Position numbers and translations under genes: made by a program | Source: an uncultured Bacillota bacterium | GTDB taxonomy: Bacteria; Bacillota; Clostridia; Christensenellales; QAND01 | Direction: 5' to 3' | DNA: 64,000 nt | Assembly: GCA_905188085.1 (NCBI GenBank) | Contig: CAJJKN010000006.1 | Coordinates: forward strand, 53,672-117,671 | The notes under the pieces: model-generated | Told to the model about the DNA's origin: nothing | The model's input: the letters and a program-made list of their open reading frames with translations, nothing else | Database searches by the model: none | Part shown: positions 8,882 through 17,660 of the stretch, piece by piece | How positions within the stretch are numbered: the stretch's first letter is position 1 | Layout of the letters: each line of letters starts with the position of its first letter

Positions 8882-9246
8882 AAGTGTTAAAATCCATTGC
8901 GCTTTTGTTTTTCCTCTGTTGGGTGGGCGATATTGTCTCTGCCTATTTGCCTTTTCCCATTCCGGGCAGCATCATCAGCATGGCGCTGTTGTTTATCCTG
9001 CTGCTTACCGGCGTCATCAAGCAGCATCGTGTGCAGCCTACCGGGGATTATTTGCTGGAAAATATGGGCATTTTATTCCTGCCCAGCCTTGTAGCCGTGA
9101 TGGCCATTTGGCCGTTGCTGCGCACGCACTTTTTTAAGATTTTCTTCATCGGCATTTTCGCTACGGTTGTCACCTTTTCCGTCACCGCACTCAGCCTGAA
9201 AGCCTATTTTTCTTTATTGGCCAAGCGGAGGGACAGCCATGATTGA
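8878..9246 (+). CDS. lrgA: CidA/LrgA family membrane protein
   Basis: A 122-residue holin-like membrane protein with four hydrophobic segments and the family pattern PFPIPGSIISMALLF followed by LLENMGILFLPS. LrgA and LrgB were first described as modulators of murein hydrolase activity and cell death. Homologous pairs are now linked to pyruvate uptake in Bacillus subtilis (PftAB) and Streptococcus mutans. It overlaps the upstream membrane protein by four bases and lrgB by eight. No LytTR-type regulator gene, often next to lrgAB, is visible here. Confidence 0.88.
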   Translation: MKVLKSIALLFFLCWVGDIVSAYLPFPIPGSIISMALLFILLLTGVIKQHRVQPTGDYLLENMGILFLPSLVAVMAIWPLLRTHFFKIFFIGIFATVVTFSVTALSLKAYFSLLAKRRDSHD

Positions 9247-9919
9247 ATTTTTCAATACGCCGCTGTTTGGCATTTTTATTTCGTTGTCCGCCTATGCATT
9301 CGGCGTATATGTGCATAAGAAAACCGGCTGGCTGCTTTTGCATCCGCTGTTGGTTGCGCTGGCGTGTGTGGTTGGGTTTTTGCTGATTTCCGGCATTCCT
9401 CTTTCGTATTATGAGCAGGGCGGCACCATCATCTCCATGTTTTTGCCCGCCGCCACCGCCTCGCTGGCGCTTTCCATTTACCGCCAGCTGAATGTTTTGA
9501 AAAAGAATTGGATTCCCATTCTGCTGGGCACCGGCATCGGCGCTGTTACCAGCCTGTTGACCACCTTGCTTTTGTGTAAGCTGTTTGGATTGGATCAGCA
9601 AATGACCGTCTCTCTTTTGCCGAAATCCGTTACCACCCCTATCGCCGTGGCCCTGTCCGAACAGGCGGGCGGCATTGCCGCCATCACCGTTGTCATCGTC
9701 ATGCTCACCGGCGTGCCCGGCGCGATCATGGCCCCGTATCTTATCAAACTGCTTAAGATTGAAAACCCCGTGATTCAGGGCATTTGCATCGGCACGGCCA
9801 GCCATGCCGTCGGCACCTCCAAAGCGCTGGAAATGGGAGAAATCCAAGGCGCTATGAGCGGGCTTTCCATCGGCATTACCGGCGCCTGGACGGTTCTTTT
9901 CGCCCTGTTTCTTATGTGA
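9239..9919 (+). CDS. lrgB: LrgB family membrane protein
   Basis: A 226-residue partner of LrgA with about seven hydrophobic segments. Family landmarks include LPKSVTTPIAVALSEQAGG and the late GTASHAVGTSKALEMGE segment. The family roles are those noted for lrgA: control of autolysis, or with LrgA a pyruvate facilitator. It is last in the three-gene operon and its stop is followed by a strong bidirectional terminator. Overlap with lrgA implies coupled translation and near-equal amounts. Confidence 0.9.
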   Translation: MIEFFNTPLFGIFISLSAYAFGVYVHKKTGWLLLHPLLVALACVVGFLLISGIPLSYYEQGGTIISMFLPAATASLALSIYRQLNVLKKNWIPILLGTGIGAVTSLLTTLLLCKLFGLDQQMTVSLLPKSVTTPIAVALSEQAGGIAAITVVIVMLTGVPGAIMAPYLIKLLKIENPVIQGICIGTASHAVGTSKALEMGEIQGAMSGLSIGITGAWTVLFALFLM

Positions 9920-9932
9920 TTTCGGCCTACAT

Positions 9933-9959
9933 AAAAAGAGCGCAAAACGCGCTCTTTTT
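9933..9959. terminator. Bidirectional terminator between lrgB and the zinc peptidase gene
   Basis: AAAAAGAGCG and CGCTCTTTTT pair around a short loop, with A and T runs on both sides. It lies between convergent genes. Confidence 0.85.
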
Positions 9960-9990
9960 GTTTGCCTTGCTATGGTTTGCGCCCAAGCTT

Positions 9991-10680
9991 TCAGTCTCTG
10001 TTTCTGGTAAGCAAGAACAGACGCAAAAACTGTAACAACGCCATAAACGTGGAAGCCAGATAGGTCATGGCCGCGGCGCTCAGCACCGCGCTCACGCCGC
10101 GCTGTTCTTCTTCGGTATAGCCACCGCTTTGCGCAATCAGCGCTTTGGCCCGGTTGGATGCATTAAATTCCACCGGCAGGGTAATGAGCTGAAACACGAC
10201 CACGGAAGCATATAAAATCAGCGCCGCCGTAACTAGGCCACCCCTTTCCAGCAAAAAGCCTACAAACAGCAGTGGAATCGCCAGCTGAGACGCCACATTG
10301 ACCACCGGCACAATGGCGTCGCGCACCGTCAGCGGCGCATAACCGTTGGCGTGTTGAATGGCATGGCCCACCTCGTGCGCGGCAATGCCGACAGACGCCA
10401 CCGTCGCTCTGCCGGCCACCTCCGCAGATAGCCGCAGCACATGTTTTCTGGGATCGTAATGATCCGACATCTTGCCGCCCACCACTTCGATGGGGATTGA
10501 TTGCAGGCCGGCCTGATCCAGCAAACGCCGCGCGATCTGGCTGCCGGTTTCACCCCTGTGCGTTTGGATTTGCTGATTTTTCTTATAGGCATGATTCACC
10601 CGCCATTGTGCAAAGCCTACAACGACCATGCCGATGAGCACCAAAATCATCGTTCGATCAAAATAATAGGGATAAAACAT
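9991..10680 (-). CDS. Membrane zinc metallopeptidase, YugP type
   Basis: A 229-residue membrane-associated metalloprotease. The zinc motif HEVGHAIQH is clear near residue 115, in the family context GIAAHEVGHAIQHANGY, with hydrophobic segments at the N-terminus and on both sides of the C-terminal third. B. subtilis YugP is the best known relative; its substrate is unknown. The start chosen follows AAGGAGGT seven bases upstream; an in-frame start 12 codons earlier lacks this. The gene is convergent with lrgB. Confidence 0.85.
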   Translation of the reverse strand: MFYPYYFDRTMILVLIGMVVVGFAQWRVNHAYKKNQQIQTHRGETGSQIARRLLDQAGLQSIPIEVVGGKMSDHYDPRKHVLRLSAEVAGRATVASVGIAAHEVGHAIQHANGYAPLTVRDAIVPVVNVASQLAIPLLFVGFLLERGGLVTAALILYASVVVFQLITLPVEFNASNRAKALIAQSGGYTEEEQRGVSAVLSAAAMTYLASTFMALLQFLRLFLLTRNRD

Positions 10681-10740
10681 CGTTGTTACCTCCTTGGTTG
10701 CACAGTATTGTAGCACAGCCTTTTCCCATAGGCAACCTGG

Positions 10741-11745
10741 TTACTCCGTTTCGATATTTGAAATGCGCCCCTGCTCAAAGCTGCAGCGGAAATCATGCAA
10801 TACATATGCGTTTTCAAATAGTTTTACCGCCAGCAGCAAAAGTATTTGTCCCTCTTTCCCTTTTTCCGCCGCGTATACATAGTCAAACGGCCCTAAAAAT
10901 TCGGTTGCCTGTTCCAAGGATAAATCCCAGCTTTGTTCCAGACAACCTTGCATTTCTTTTTCATGCCGGTATAAAACCGCCTCGGCAAACACCCGAGCCG
11001 TCTGTTCTTCCGTCATCAGCGGAAAACGATCCGCCTCTATTTCTTCCACAGTCTTTTTCTGTATTTGCCAAGCAGCATCCCGATAGGCATAATACACCGT
11101 CTGGCGGTGGCCAAGTGCATCCTGCAAATTGCAAGAAATCGCCAACTGCCCGTTTTCTACCGCGGCATTGGCGTTTTCATCCAGCATCACGCGGTAATGC
11201 GCTTGTTCCGGCGCGCAATGGATGCACCGCATTCCGTTTGCGCCTGTGCCGTTGATTAAAATATCCTCCTGTGTGATCAGCGACACTTTTTCTATCTTTG
11301 CCTGCTGCAAATCCTCCACCTGATAGATCAGCCGCAGGGTGCCCGTTTCCGCTTCTTCTATGGCCAGATACACCTGCTGTTCTTCAAAGAGCGTGATCTG
11401 ATGCATCTTTTCAAAGAGAAGCAGGGTTTCTCTGGCGATGGTATGCGGGTATTTATTGATCTTTGGCGCAGGTATGCGTTCGGTTTGCCATTGAAGATGG
11501 ATTGTTTCTCCCTCTAAAAAGCACCGGCCGCTCAGCGGCGCTTCGATCAATTGCCCTTGCAGCAATTGCAATTTCATCGCCTGCGGCAAATAGCCCTGTT
11601 CCAACGGAACGGTGGTGAGATAGATCGTCCCGTCCGGAGATACGGGGCGCACAAGATCGCAGGAGGTGTCTCCTATCATTTGTCCGTTTAAAAAAACAAT
11701 CTGGGGCACCGGTTGTCTCGGAAGATGAAGGATGGGCAATCGCAA
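10741..11745 (-). CDS. Hypothetical protein, 334 residues
   Basis: I do not recognise this protein. It is soluble, beta-rich in appearance and acidic, with no signal peptide and no clear catalytic motif. There is one Cys pair (MRCIHCAPEQ), but no second pair to complete a zinc site. The start is a TTG ten bases after AAAGGAG; another TTG two codons later is possible. It lies 60 bases upstream of the zinc-peptidase gene on the same strand with no clear terminator between, so the two may be co-transcribed. Codon use resembles the neighbours, which argues that it is a real resident gene. Confidence 0.6.
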   Translation of the reverse strand: MRLPILHLPRQPVPQIVFLNGQMIGDTSCDLVRPVSPDGTIYLTTVPLEQGYLPQAMKLQLLQGQLIEAPLSGRCFLEGETIHLQWQTERIPAPKINKYPHTIARETLLLFEKMHQITLFEEQQVYLAIEEAETGTLRLIYQVEDLQQAKIEKVSLITQEDILINGTGANGMRCIHCAPEQAHYRVMLDENANAAVENGQLAISCNLQDALGHRQTVYYAYRDAAWQIQKKTVEEIEADRFPLMTEEQTARVFAEAVLYRHEKEMQGCLEQSWDLSLEQATEFLGPFDYVYAAEKGKEGQILLLLAVKLFENAYVLHDFRCSFEQGRISNIETE

Positions 11746-12013
11746 AGCCGGCCAACTCCTTTCTTTTCTTGCCCATTGTATGTGTGTGTTTGATAAAAAT
11801 AGTACAAAACCGTCACAGCTCTCCTCATAATTTTTAAAAGCGATTGTTTTCTTTATGATTCAACAATTTTATACATAGACAATTTTGATCATGCATAAGG
11901 TATATTGCACAAAAGTGAAAAGAATTTGTTTTGATTTTCTTTTTCTCATCGCCGCGGCATAAATTTCCATTTTTTGGCCATACTAAATTCATCAATGAAC
12001 AGGGGGCGTCGCT

Positions 12014-12628
12014 ATGACAGCAAAGCCGTCCGGCAAAGCAGGCTGGACACAAAAAGAACAGGATCTTTTATTTGAACAGGCACAAAAGGCCCGGGCGCTG
12101 GGCCATCCGCTCAAGGAAGCGTTTGACAAAACCGCAAAATTGACCGGCCGCCAGCCAAACAGCATCCGCAATTTTTATTATGCAAAAATCAAAGAAGCCG
12201 GCGCATTCGCGCCCATGGGAGCCAGCGCCTTTGTTCCCTTTTCCGAAGAAGAAATTCATACGCTGCTTAAAACCGTGTTAACCTTGCAGGCCCAGGGGCT
12301 GAGCGTGCGCAGCATCACTTTGCAGCTGGGGCAGGGAGACCGCAAAGCCATGCTGCGGTATCAAAACAAATATCGAAGCTTATTGAAAAACAATCGGCCG
12401 CTGGTGGAAAAGGTGATTTCGGATTTGCGCGCAGCCGGCAAACCGGCCTACGACCCCTACCGCGAACCGCGCATCAGCAAGGCCGGGCGAAAGCCGCAAA
12501 ACCAACGCGCGCAGGAGCTGGATCAGGCCCTGGTTGCGCTGGGCGCCAGTTTGCAAAAGGTATCCGGTTTGGATGCTTCTCAGTTTTTACAGCAGCTAAC
12601 CGCGCTGGCCGTTCGTGCCGCCAAATAA
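12014..12628 (+). CDS. Myb/SANT-like DNA-binding protein (RsfA-like)
   Basis: A 204-residue basic protein. Residues about 9-55 (GWTQKEQDLLFEQ, then GRQPNSIRNFYYAKI) match the tryptophan-start helical repeat of the Myb/SANT type found in B. subtilis RsfA, a prespore regulator. A second weaker repeat (FSEEEIHTLLKTV, then DRKAMLRYQNKY) follows at about 75-120. The C-terminal quarter is helical and basic. It is probably a DNA-binding regulator, with unknown targets. The upstream AT-rich gap of about 190 bases is likely its control region, but I saw no convincing promoter. Assignment rests on motif resemblance only. Confidence 0.6.
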   Translation: MTAKPSGKAGWTQKEQDLLFEQAQKARALGHPLKEAFDKTAKLTGRQPNSIRNFYYAKIKEAGAFAPMGASAFVPFSEEEIHTLLKTVLTLQAQGLSVRSITLQLGQGDRKAMLRYQNKYRSLLKNNRPLVEKVISDLRAAGKPAYDPYREPRISKAGRKPQNQRAQELDQALVALGASLQKVSGLDASQFLQQLTALAVRAAK

Positions 12629-12655
12629 AAAAAGGGTGCTTAAAGCACCTTTTTT
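12627..12655. terminator. Bidirectional terminator
   Basis: AAGGGTGCTT and AAAGCACCTT pair with a short loop and are flanked by A and T runs. It lies between convergent genes. Confidence 0.85.
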
Positions 12656-12661
12656 CATGCG

Positions 12662-13480
12662 TCAATCTTCTATTTTATGGAAAATCGGCTTCATTTTATC
12701 AAACGTGCAGACATAATCAAACCCGGCCGCCTTTAGCATCTGCATCGCAGGCTGAAAATTGGCGGCAATGCGCACGGCATTATGCGAATCCGACCCGGTG
12801 GTGATAATTTCTCCGCCCAGCTCTTTATAGCGGCGGACAATATCCAGATCCGGCAAAAAGAAACCAAAGGTATCGTACACCGAAGTGTTGACCTCTATGC
12901 CGTGGCCCGTTTGAATCAACAATTTAAACAGATCATCAATTTCATCCGGCGCATCGCGATAGGTCATCATCCGATCCTTTTGCGGCGTATAGCGGGAATA
13001 ATAGGTCAAATGCCCGATGCAGCTGTAACGATCCAACCGCGTAATGCCGTATTTTATCAAAGCGATATAGGTTTTCAAAACGTCCTGTTTGGTAACGCCT
13101 TTCCAGGAGGCAGCGTAATGATAATCGTTCGGTTGGTTACAATGTACGGAGGCGATCATATAGTCAAAATCCCAACCGGCCAGGCGGCGGTTTGTCTCTG
13201 CCAAGATGCGGTCGTCCTGCTGCATCCCTACTTCAATGCCCCATTTTACGGCCAGCTTATCCGCAAATTGTTCCTGCACAAAGTGTACGTCCTCTCTATA
13301 TGTGGGGATGTCCACTTCAAAATCCAGGTTATGGGCATTGGGAAAATCCACATCAAAATGATCCGTAAAGCAAATTTCTTTTACCCCGCGCTCAATGGCG
13401 GCCATGGCCTGCACAATATCCGGCACTTTTCCGTCGCCGGAATGGGTGGAATGCAGGTGATAGTCATACATCTCATACAT
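12662..13480 (-). CDS. PHP-domain phosphatase, HisJ family
   Basis: A 272-residue PHP metal-dependent phosphoesterase. Motifs in order are DYHLHSTHSGDG (HxH), CFTDHFDVDFP, an internal SVHCNQ, EVNTS and GSDSHNAVRI. This layout is typical of HisJ-type histidinol phosphatases. GGAGG lies eight bases before the ATG. A second PHP phosphatase is fused by overlap to hisC at the left edge, so this stand-alone copy may act on another phosphate ester or be the redundant enzyme. Confidence 0.8.
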   Translation of the reverse strand: MYEMYDYHLHSTHSGDGKVPDIVQAMAAIERGVKEICFTDHFDVDFPNAHNLDFEVDIPTYREDVHFVQEQFADKLAVKWGIEVGMQQDDRILAETNRRLAGWDFDYMIASVHCNQPNDYHYAASWKGVTKQDVLKTYIALIKYGITRLDRYSCIGHLTYYSRYTPQKDRMMTYRDAPDEIDDLFKLLIQTGHGIEVNTSVYDTFGFFLPDLDIVRRYKELGGEIITTGSDSHNAVRIAANFQPAMQMLKAAGFDYVCTFDKMKPIFHKIED

Positions 13481-13631
13481 GTGAAAGGCCTCCTGTTATC
13501 CGCTTGCTTACAACACAGCTGGTATGATTATAACACCGACCGCATTTTCATTCCAGATTTTGACCATAAAACACACAAGCCCCAACAATACGGTTTTTTT
13601 CCGCTTTGGGGACAAAACAGCTTGATAGCAA

Positions 13632-13664
13632 AAACATCCGCAGGATTCAGCCCCTGCGGATGTT
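13632..13664 (-). terminator. Intrinsic terminator after leuS
   Basis: A perfect 12-pair stem (AACATCCGCAGG with its complement) has T runs on both sides, right after the leuS stop. It probably works in both directions. Confidence 0.9.
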
Positions 13665-13671
13665 TTGTTTT

Positions 13672-16143
13672 TTATTTGGCTACGATGTTTACCAGCCTGC
13701 CGGGAATAACGATTACTTTTTTCACTTCCTGCGCGCCGATGGCGGCCTTCACCTTTTCATCCGCCAGGGCCAACGCCTGAATCTCCTCTTTCGGCATAGA
13801 CTGCGAAATTTCCAACCGCGCACGCACTTTTCCGTTTACCTGCACAGCCACTTCCACAATGTCTTTTTTCATATCCTCGGCGTTAAACTGCGGCCAGGGT
13901 TCCTGGATCACAAAATCCGTTTTGCCGCCCAGCCTTACATGCATTTCCTCTGCAAAATGCGGCGCAAACGGCGCCATCAACAGATCCAGCACCTCCGCTG
14001 CATACACCAGCAGCGGCACATTTTCTTCCGACACCGTATCTATATAGCGATACATGGCGTTTACCAGTTCCATCAAACGGGCAATGGCGGTGTTAAAGTT
14101 CATGCGTTCCAAATCGTCCGTCACCTTTTGAATGGTGTTGGCCAATACAAAACGCATTTCCTGCTCGTCTTTGCCGTCTTTACTCCGCAGCGGTTCCTCT
14201 CCAAAGGCTCTGTCGTCTTTTCCGGCGCTTTGCTTTTTCTCCGCCACGCGCTGCACCAACCGATCCACACGATCCAAAAAGCGTGCCATGGCCTTGATGC
14301 CTTCATCGTTCCAGGCGCCGCCTTCGATGTAGTTAAACCCGAATTCCAGATACATTCGGAACACATCCGAACCGTATACTTCGATATAATCATCCGGCGC
14401 AACCACGTTGCCGCGGGATTTGCTCATCTTTTCTCCGTCCGAACCCAAGATCAGCCCCTGGTTTACCAGGCGCTGGAACGGTTCGTCAAAATCTACCAGC
14501 CCCATATCGCGCAACGCCTTGGTGAAAAAACGTGCGTACAATAAGTGCATACAGGCATGCTCTGCGCCGCCGATATAGGCATCCACCGGCAGCAGCTCAT
14601 CCACAATGTCTTTATCAAAGGCTTTTTCTGCATTGTTGCAATCCGGATAGCGTAAATAATACCAGGAGGAGCAAACAAAGGTATCCATCGTATCGGCATC
14701 GCGTTTGGCCGGCGCGCCGCAGACAGGGCAGGTGGTATTCATAAAGCCTTCATGCTTTAACAGCGGGCTGGTGCCGTCCGGCGTAAAGTCTACATCATAG
14801 GGCAAAAGCACCGGCAATTGATCCTCCGGCACGGGCACGGTGCCGCAATGCGGGCAGTGGATCATCGGAATGGGCGCGCCCCAATAGCGCTGGCGGGAAA
14901 TCAGCCAGTCGCGCATGCGGTAGTTTACCTTCAGTGCGCCGTGCTGCGTTTTGGCCAATTCATCCACAATGGCCCGTTTCGCCTTTTCGTTTTCCATGCC
15001 GTCAAACGAACCGGAATTGATCAACACGCCCGGGCCGGTATACGGCAGCGCGGTCTCTTCGTCTTTGGCTTTGATTACTTCTATAATCGGCAAATCGTAT
15101 TTGGTGGCAAATACATAGTCGCGTTCATCATGCGCAGGCACCGCCATTACACAGCCCGTGCCGTAGGAATACAACACATAATCCGCAATCCAAATCGGCA
15201 CCTGGCGGCCGTTGATCGGGTTGATGGCATAAGCGCCGGTAAATACCCCGGTTTTTTCGCGCACGGAGGACAGGCGATCAATATCCGTGGCTTTGTTGGC
15301 CTCTTCGCGATAGGCTTCCACGGCCTGTTTATGTTCCGGCGTGGTAATTTCATCCACCATCGGATGCTCCGGCGCAATCACGCAATAGGTATTGCCAAAC
15401 AGGGTATCCGGCCGGGTGGTAAACACGGTAAACGAACCGCCGCCCACGATGTCAAACGTAATTTCCGCGCCTTCGGAGCGCCCGATCCAGTTTGTCTGCA
15501 TCGCTTTGATGCGTTCCGGCCAATCCAGGTCTTTCAACCCTTCCAACAGTTCATCGGCATAGTCCGTAATTTTGAAAAACCATTGCGTTAAGTTTCTGCG
15601 CGTCACCTGCGTGCCGCAGCGTTCGCACGCGCCTTCGTTTACCTGTTCGTTGGCCAGCACGGTATTGCAGGAGGGACACCAGTTTACAGGCGCCTCTTTG
15701 CGGTAGGCCAATCCTTTTTTATACAGCTGTAAAAACAGCCACTGCGTCCATTTATAATATTCCGGCACACAGGTTTTCACCGTATGCGTCCAGTCAAACG
15801 AAGCGCCGATGGCGCGAAGCTGATCTTCCATGATCGCCATATTGGAAAACGTGGAATCCTTGGGATGCACACCGGTTTTGATGGCAAAGTTTTCTGCCGG
15901 AAGGCCGAAAGCATCAAACCCCATGGGATGAAATACATTATAGCCCTGTTGGCGTTTGAATCTGGCATAGGTGTCCGCCGGCCCATAATTGTACCAGTGC
16001 CCAACATGGAGCTTTGCCGCGGAAGGATAGGAAAACATTTCCAATACATACCATTTTTTGCCCGGGGCAGAAGAATCATATTGGAATAATTTTGCCTCTT
16101 CCCATTTCTTTTGCCACTTTTTCTCGTTTGCACGATAGTCCAT
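13672..16143 (-). CDS. leuS: Leucyl-tRNA synthetase
   Basis: Class I synthetase (823 residues, usual bacterial length) that charges tRNA-Leu. The HIGH motif appears as [10 protein letters not shown], and KMSKS as KMSKSRGN. The CP1 editing domain is intact, with [11 protein letters not shown] and the [15 protein letters not shown] segment. Zinc-type Cys pairs CPSC and CERC lie in the middle part. The ATG chosen follows AAGGAG by 12 bases; a TTG 13 codons upstream has no ribosome site. The gene is monocistronic. No T-box leader fits in the short upstream gap, which instead carries a tandem 15-base repeat. Confidence 0.96.
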   Translation of the reverse strand: MDYRANEKKWQKKWEEAKLFQYDSSAPGKKWYVLEMFSYPSAAKLHVGHWYNYGPADTYARFKRQQGYNVFHPMGFDAFGLPAENFAIKTGVHPKDSTFSNMAIMEDQLRAIGASFDWTHTVKTCVPEYYKWTQWLFLQLYKKGLAYRKEAPVNWCPSCNTVLANEQVNEGACERCGTQVTRRNLTQWFFKITDYADELLEGLKDLDWPERIKAMQTNWIGRSEGAEITFDIVGGGSFTVFTTRPDTLFGNTYCVIAPEHPMVDEITTPEHKQAVEAYREEANKATDIDRLSSVREKTGVFTGAYAINPINGRQVPIWIADYVLYSYGTGCVMAVPAHDERDYVFATKYDLPIIEVIKAKDEETALPYTGPGVLINSGSFDGMENEKAKRAIVDELAKTQHGALKVNYRMRDWLISRQRYWGAPIPMIHCPHCGTVPVPEDQLPVLLPYDVDFTPDGTSPLLKHEGFMNTTCPVCGAPAKRDADTMDTFVCSSWYYLRYPDCNNAEKAFDKDIVDELLPVDAYIGGAEHACMHLLYARFFTKALRDMGLVDFDEPFQRLVNQGLILGSDGEKMSKSRGNVVAPDDYIEVYGSDVFRMYLEFGFNYIEGGAWNDEGIKAMARFLDRVDRLVQRVAEKKQSAGKDDRAFGEEPLRSKDGKDEQEMRFVLANTIQKVTDDLERMNFNTAIARLMELVNAMYRYIDTVSEENVPLLVYAAEVLDLLMAPFAPHFAEEMHVRLGGKTDFVIQEPWPQFNAEDMKKDIVEVAVQVNGKVRARLEISQSMPKEEIQALALADEKVKAAIGAQEVKKVIVIPGRLVNIVAK

Positions 16144-16212
16144 GCCGCAGATACACTCCTTACACACAAGACGGTCTTTCAACCGTATCTATAAAAATTT
16201 ATGTTGTTTTTC

Positions 16213-16218
16213 ATTATA
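16213..16218 (-). promoter_or_regulatory. Putative leuS -10 element
   Basis: TATAAT on the minus strand overlaps the first copy of a 15-base direct repeat. The -35 is not obvious. Confidence 0.35.
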
Positions 16219-16249
16219 TCATAGTTTTTTATTCATATCATAGTTTTTT
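16216..16249. repeat. Tandem 15-base repeat in the leuS / DUF1015 divergent region
   Basis: Two exact copies of ATATCATAGTTTTTT start 19 bases apart, directly upstream of leuS. The spacing places the second copy over the leuS -35 area, so it may be an operator or a duplicated promoter element. Confidence 0.55.
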
Positions 16250-16251
16250 CC

Positions 16252-16281
16252 TTGTCTGTCAAATGACGGGCGTGGTATATT
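16252..16281 (+). promoter_or_regulatory. Promoter for DUF1015-lysC
   Basis: TTGTCT and TATATT are separated by 18 bases, upstream of the DUF1015 gene and divergent from leuS. Confidence 0.45.
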
Positions 16282-16314
16282 GATATGAACGAAAAATAAA
16301 GGGACTGATGACAA

Positions 16315-17595
16315 ATGCTGCATAGTTTTGAAACTTTGGGCTTGAAAATTCCGCAAATCTATCTCCCTAAAGATACCGACGCGTTGGATACCTGGTGCGT
16401 GATTGCCTGCGATCAATACACCAGCGACCCCGCGTATTGGCAGCAGGTTGAGCAATACGTCGGCGCTGCGCCCTCCACGTTAAAAATGGTGCTGCCGGAA
16501 GTATATCTCGGCACGGAAGAGCAGCCCAAACGGGTGGAAAGCACCTACCGCACCATGCAGTCTTATCTGGATCAAGGGATTTTACAACAGCTGCCCGGCG
16601 GCTGCATTCTAACCCGGCGCACGCTTCCGGACGGCCGGCGGATCCGCACCGGGCTTGTTATCTCTATGGATTTGGAGCGCTATTCGTATGAATCCGACGC
16701 CAAAACGCTGATCCGTGTAACGGAGGGCACCATTCCTTCCCGCATACCGCCCCGGCTGGCCATTCGGGAAAAGGCAAGTTTGGAGCTGCCGCATATCATG
16801 GTGCTGTTTGACGATCCGGCCCATACCGTGTTAAAGCCGCTGGTAGATAAAATGGATGCCTTTAAAACTGTTTATGACGCGCCGCTCGGGTTCCATATGG
16901 GGCATATTCAGGGCAAATTCATTCCGGAAAGCGAAATGGGCGGCGTTCAGCAGGCGTTTAGCGCCTTGTACGATGCTTTATCCGCCGACGGGGCAGGGGA
17001 TCCCATGTTGTTTGCCATGGGCGACGGCAACCATTCGTTTGCCACTGCCAAAGCGCATTGGGAAAATGTGAAAAAGACATTGACCCCGGAACAACAGAAA
17101 ACGCACCCGGCCCGCTTTGCGCTGTGCGAACTGGTAAACATTCACGATGAATCGCTTTTGTTTGAGCCCATTCACCGCGTGTTGTTCCATGTGCCGGAAG
17201 ACGCTGTAGCCCGCCTGGCCGAGGCGATGGAGGCGGACATTGCGCCCGAACCCGTGCCCGGCAAACGCTGCATGCCGTTTGTTTGCGGCGCGCAGTCCGG
17301 CGTGTTTGTGTTCCGCCAGCAGACAGACAGGCTGGATGCGGCGCTGGCCGATGAGGGTATTCACGCGCTGATGACGGCCTGCCCGGGCGTTGAGGTGGAT
17401 TATATTCACGGCGATAAAGAAACCGTGGCCCTGGGGCAAAAGCCCGGCCAGCTCGGCTTATTATTGCAGGTTGTGGGCAAGCATGAGCTGTTTGCGCTGG
17501 TATCCCGCTACGGCGCCTTGCCGCGCAAATCTTTCTCCATGGGCGAAGCGGACGAAAAACGTTGTTATCTGGAAGCCAAAAGCATTGTGCTTTGA
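16315..17595 (+). CDS. DUF1015 family protein
   Basis: A 426-residue cytosolic protein with the DUF1015 layout: an N-terminal region with ACDQYTSDPAYWQQV, a central GHIQGKFIPESEM segment, then the conserved MGDGNHSFATAKAHW motif near residue 240. The family is widespread in anaerobes. Biochemical function is not established; the DGNHS motif hints at a metal or nucleotide site. AAAGGGA precedes the ATG. It lies 65 bases before lysC with no terminator between them, so the two are probably co-transcribed. The link to amino acid metabolism is inferred from this context. Confidence 0.82.
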   Translation: MLHSFETLGLKIPQIYLPKDTDALDTWCVIACDQYTSDPAYWQQVEQYVGAAPSTLKMVLPEVYLGTEEQPKRVESTYRTMQSYLDQGILQQLPGGCILTRRTLPDGRRIRTGLVISMDLERYSYESDAKTLIRVTEGTIPSRIPPRLAIREKASLELPHIMVLFDDPAHTVLKPLVDKMDAFKTVYDAPLGFHMGHIQGKFIPESEMGGVQQAFSALYDALSADGAGDPMLFAMGDGNHSFATAKAHWENVKKTLTPEQQKTHPARFALCELVNIHDESLLFEPIHRVLFHVPEDAVARLAEAMEADIAPEPVPGKRCMPFVCGAQSGVFVFRQQTDRLDAALADEGIHALMTACPGVEVDYIHGDKETVALGQKPGQLGLLLQVVGKHELFALVSRYGALPRKSFSMGEADEKRCYLEAKSIVL

Positions 17596-17660
17596 TCCGG
17601 AAAAAATACAGTTTTACCAAAGCAATCAGGAACTTTTACAACATGGGAGGCAAATGACCA

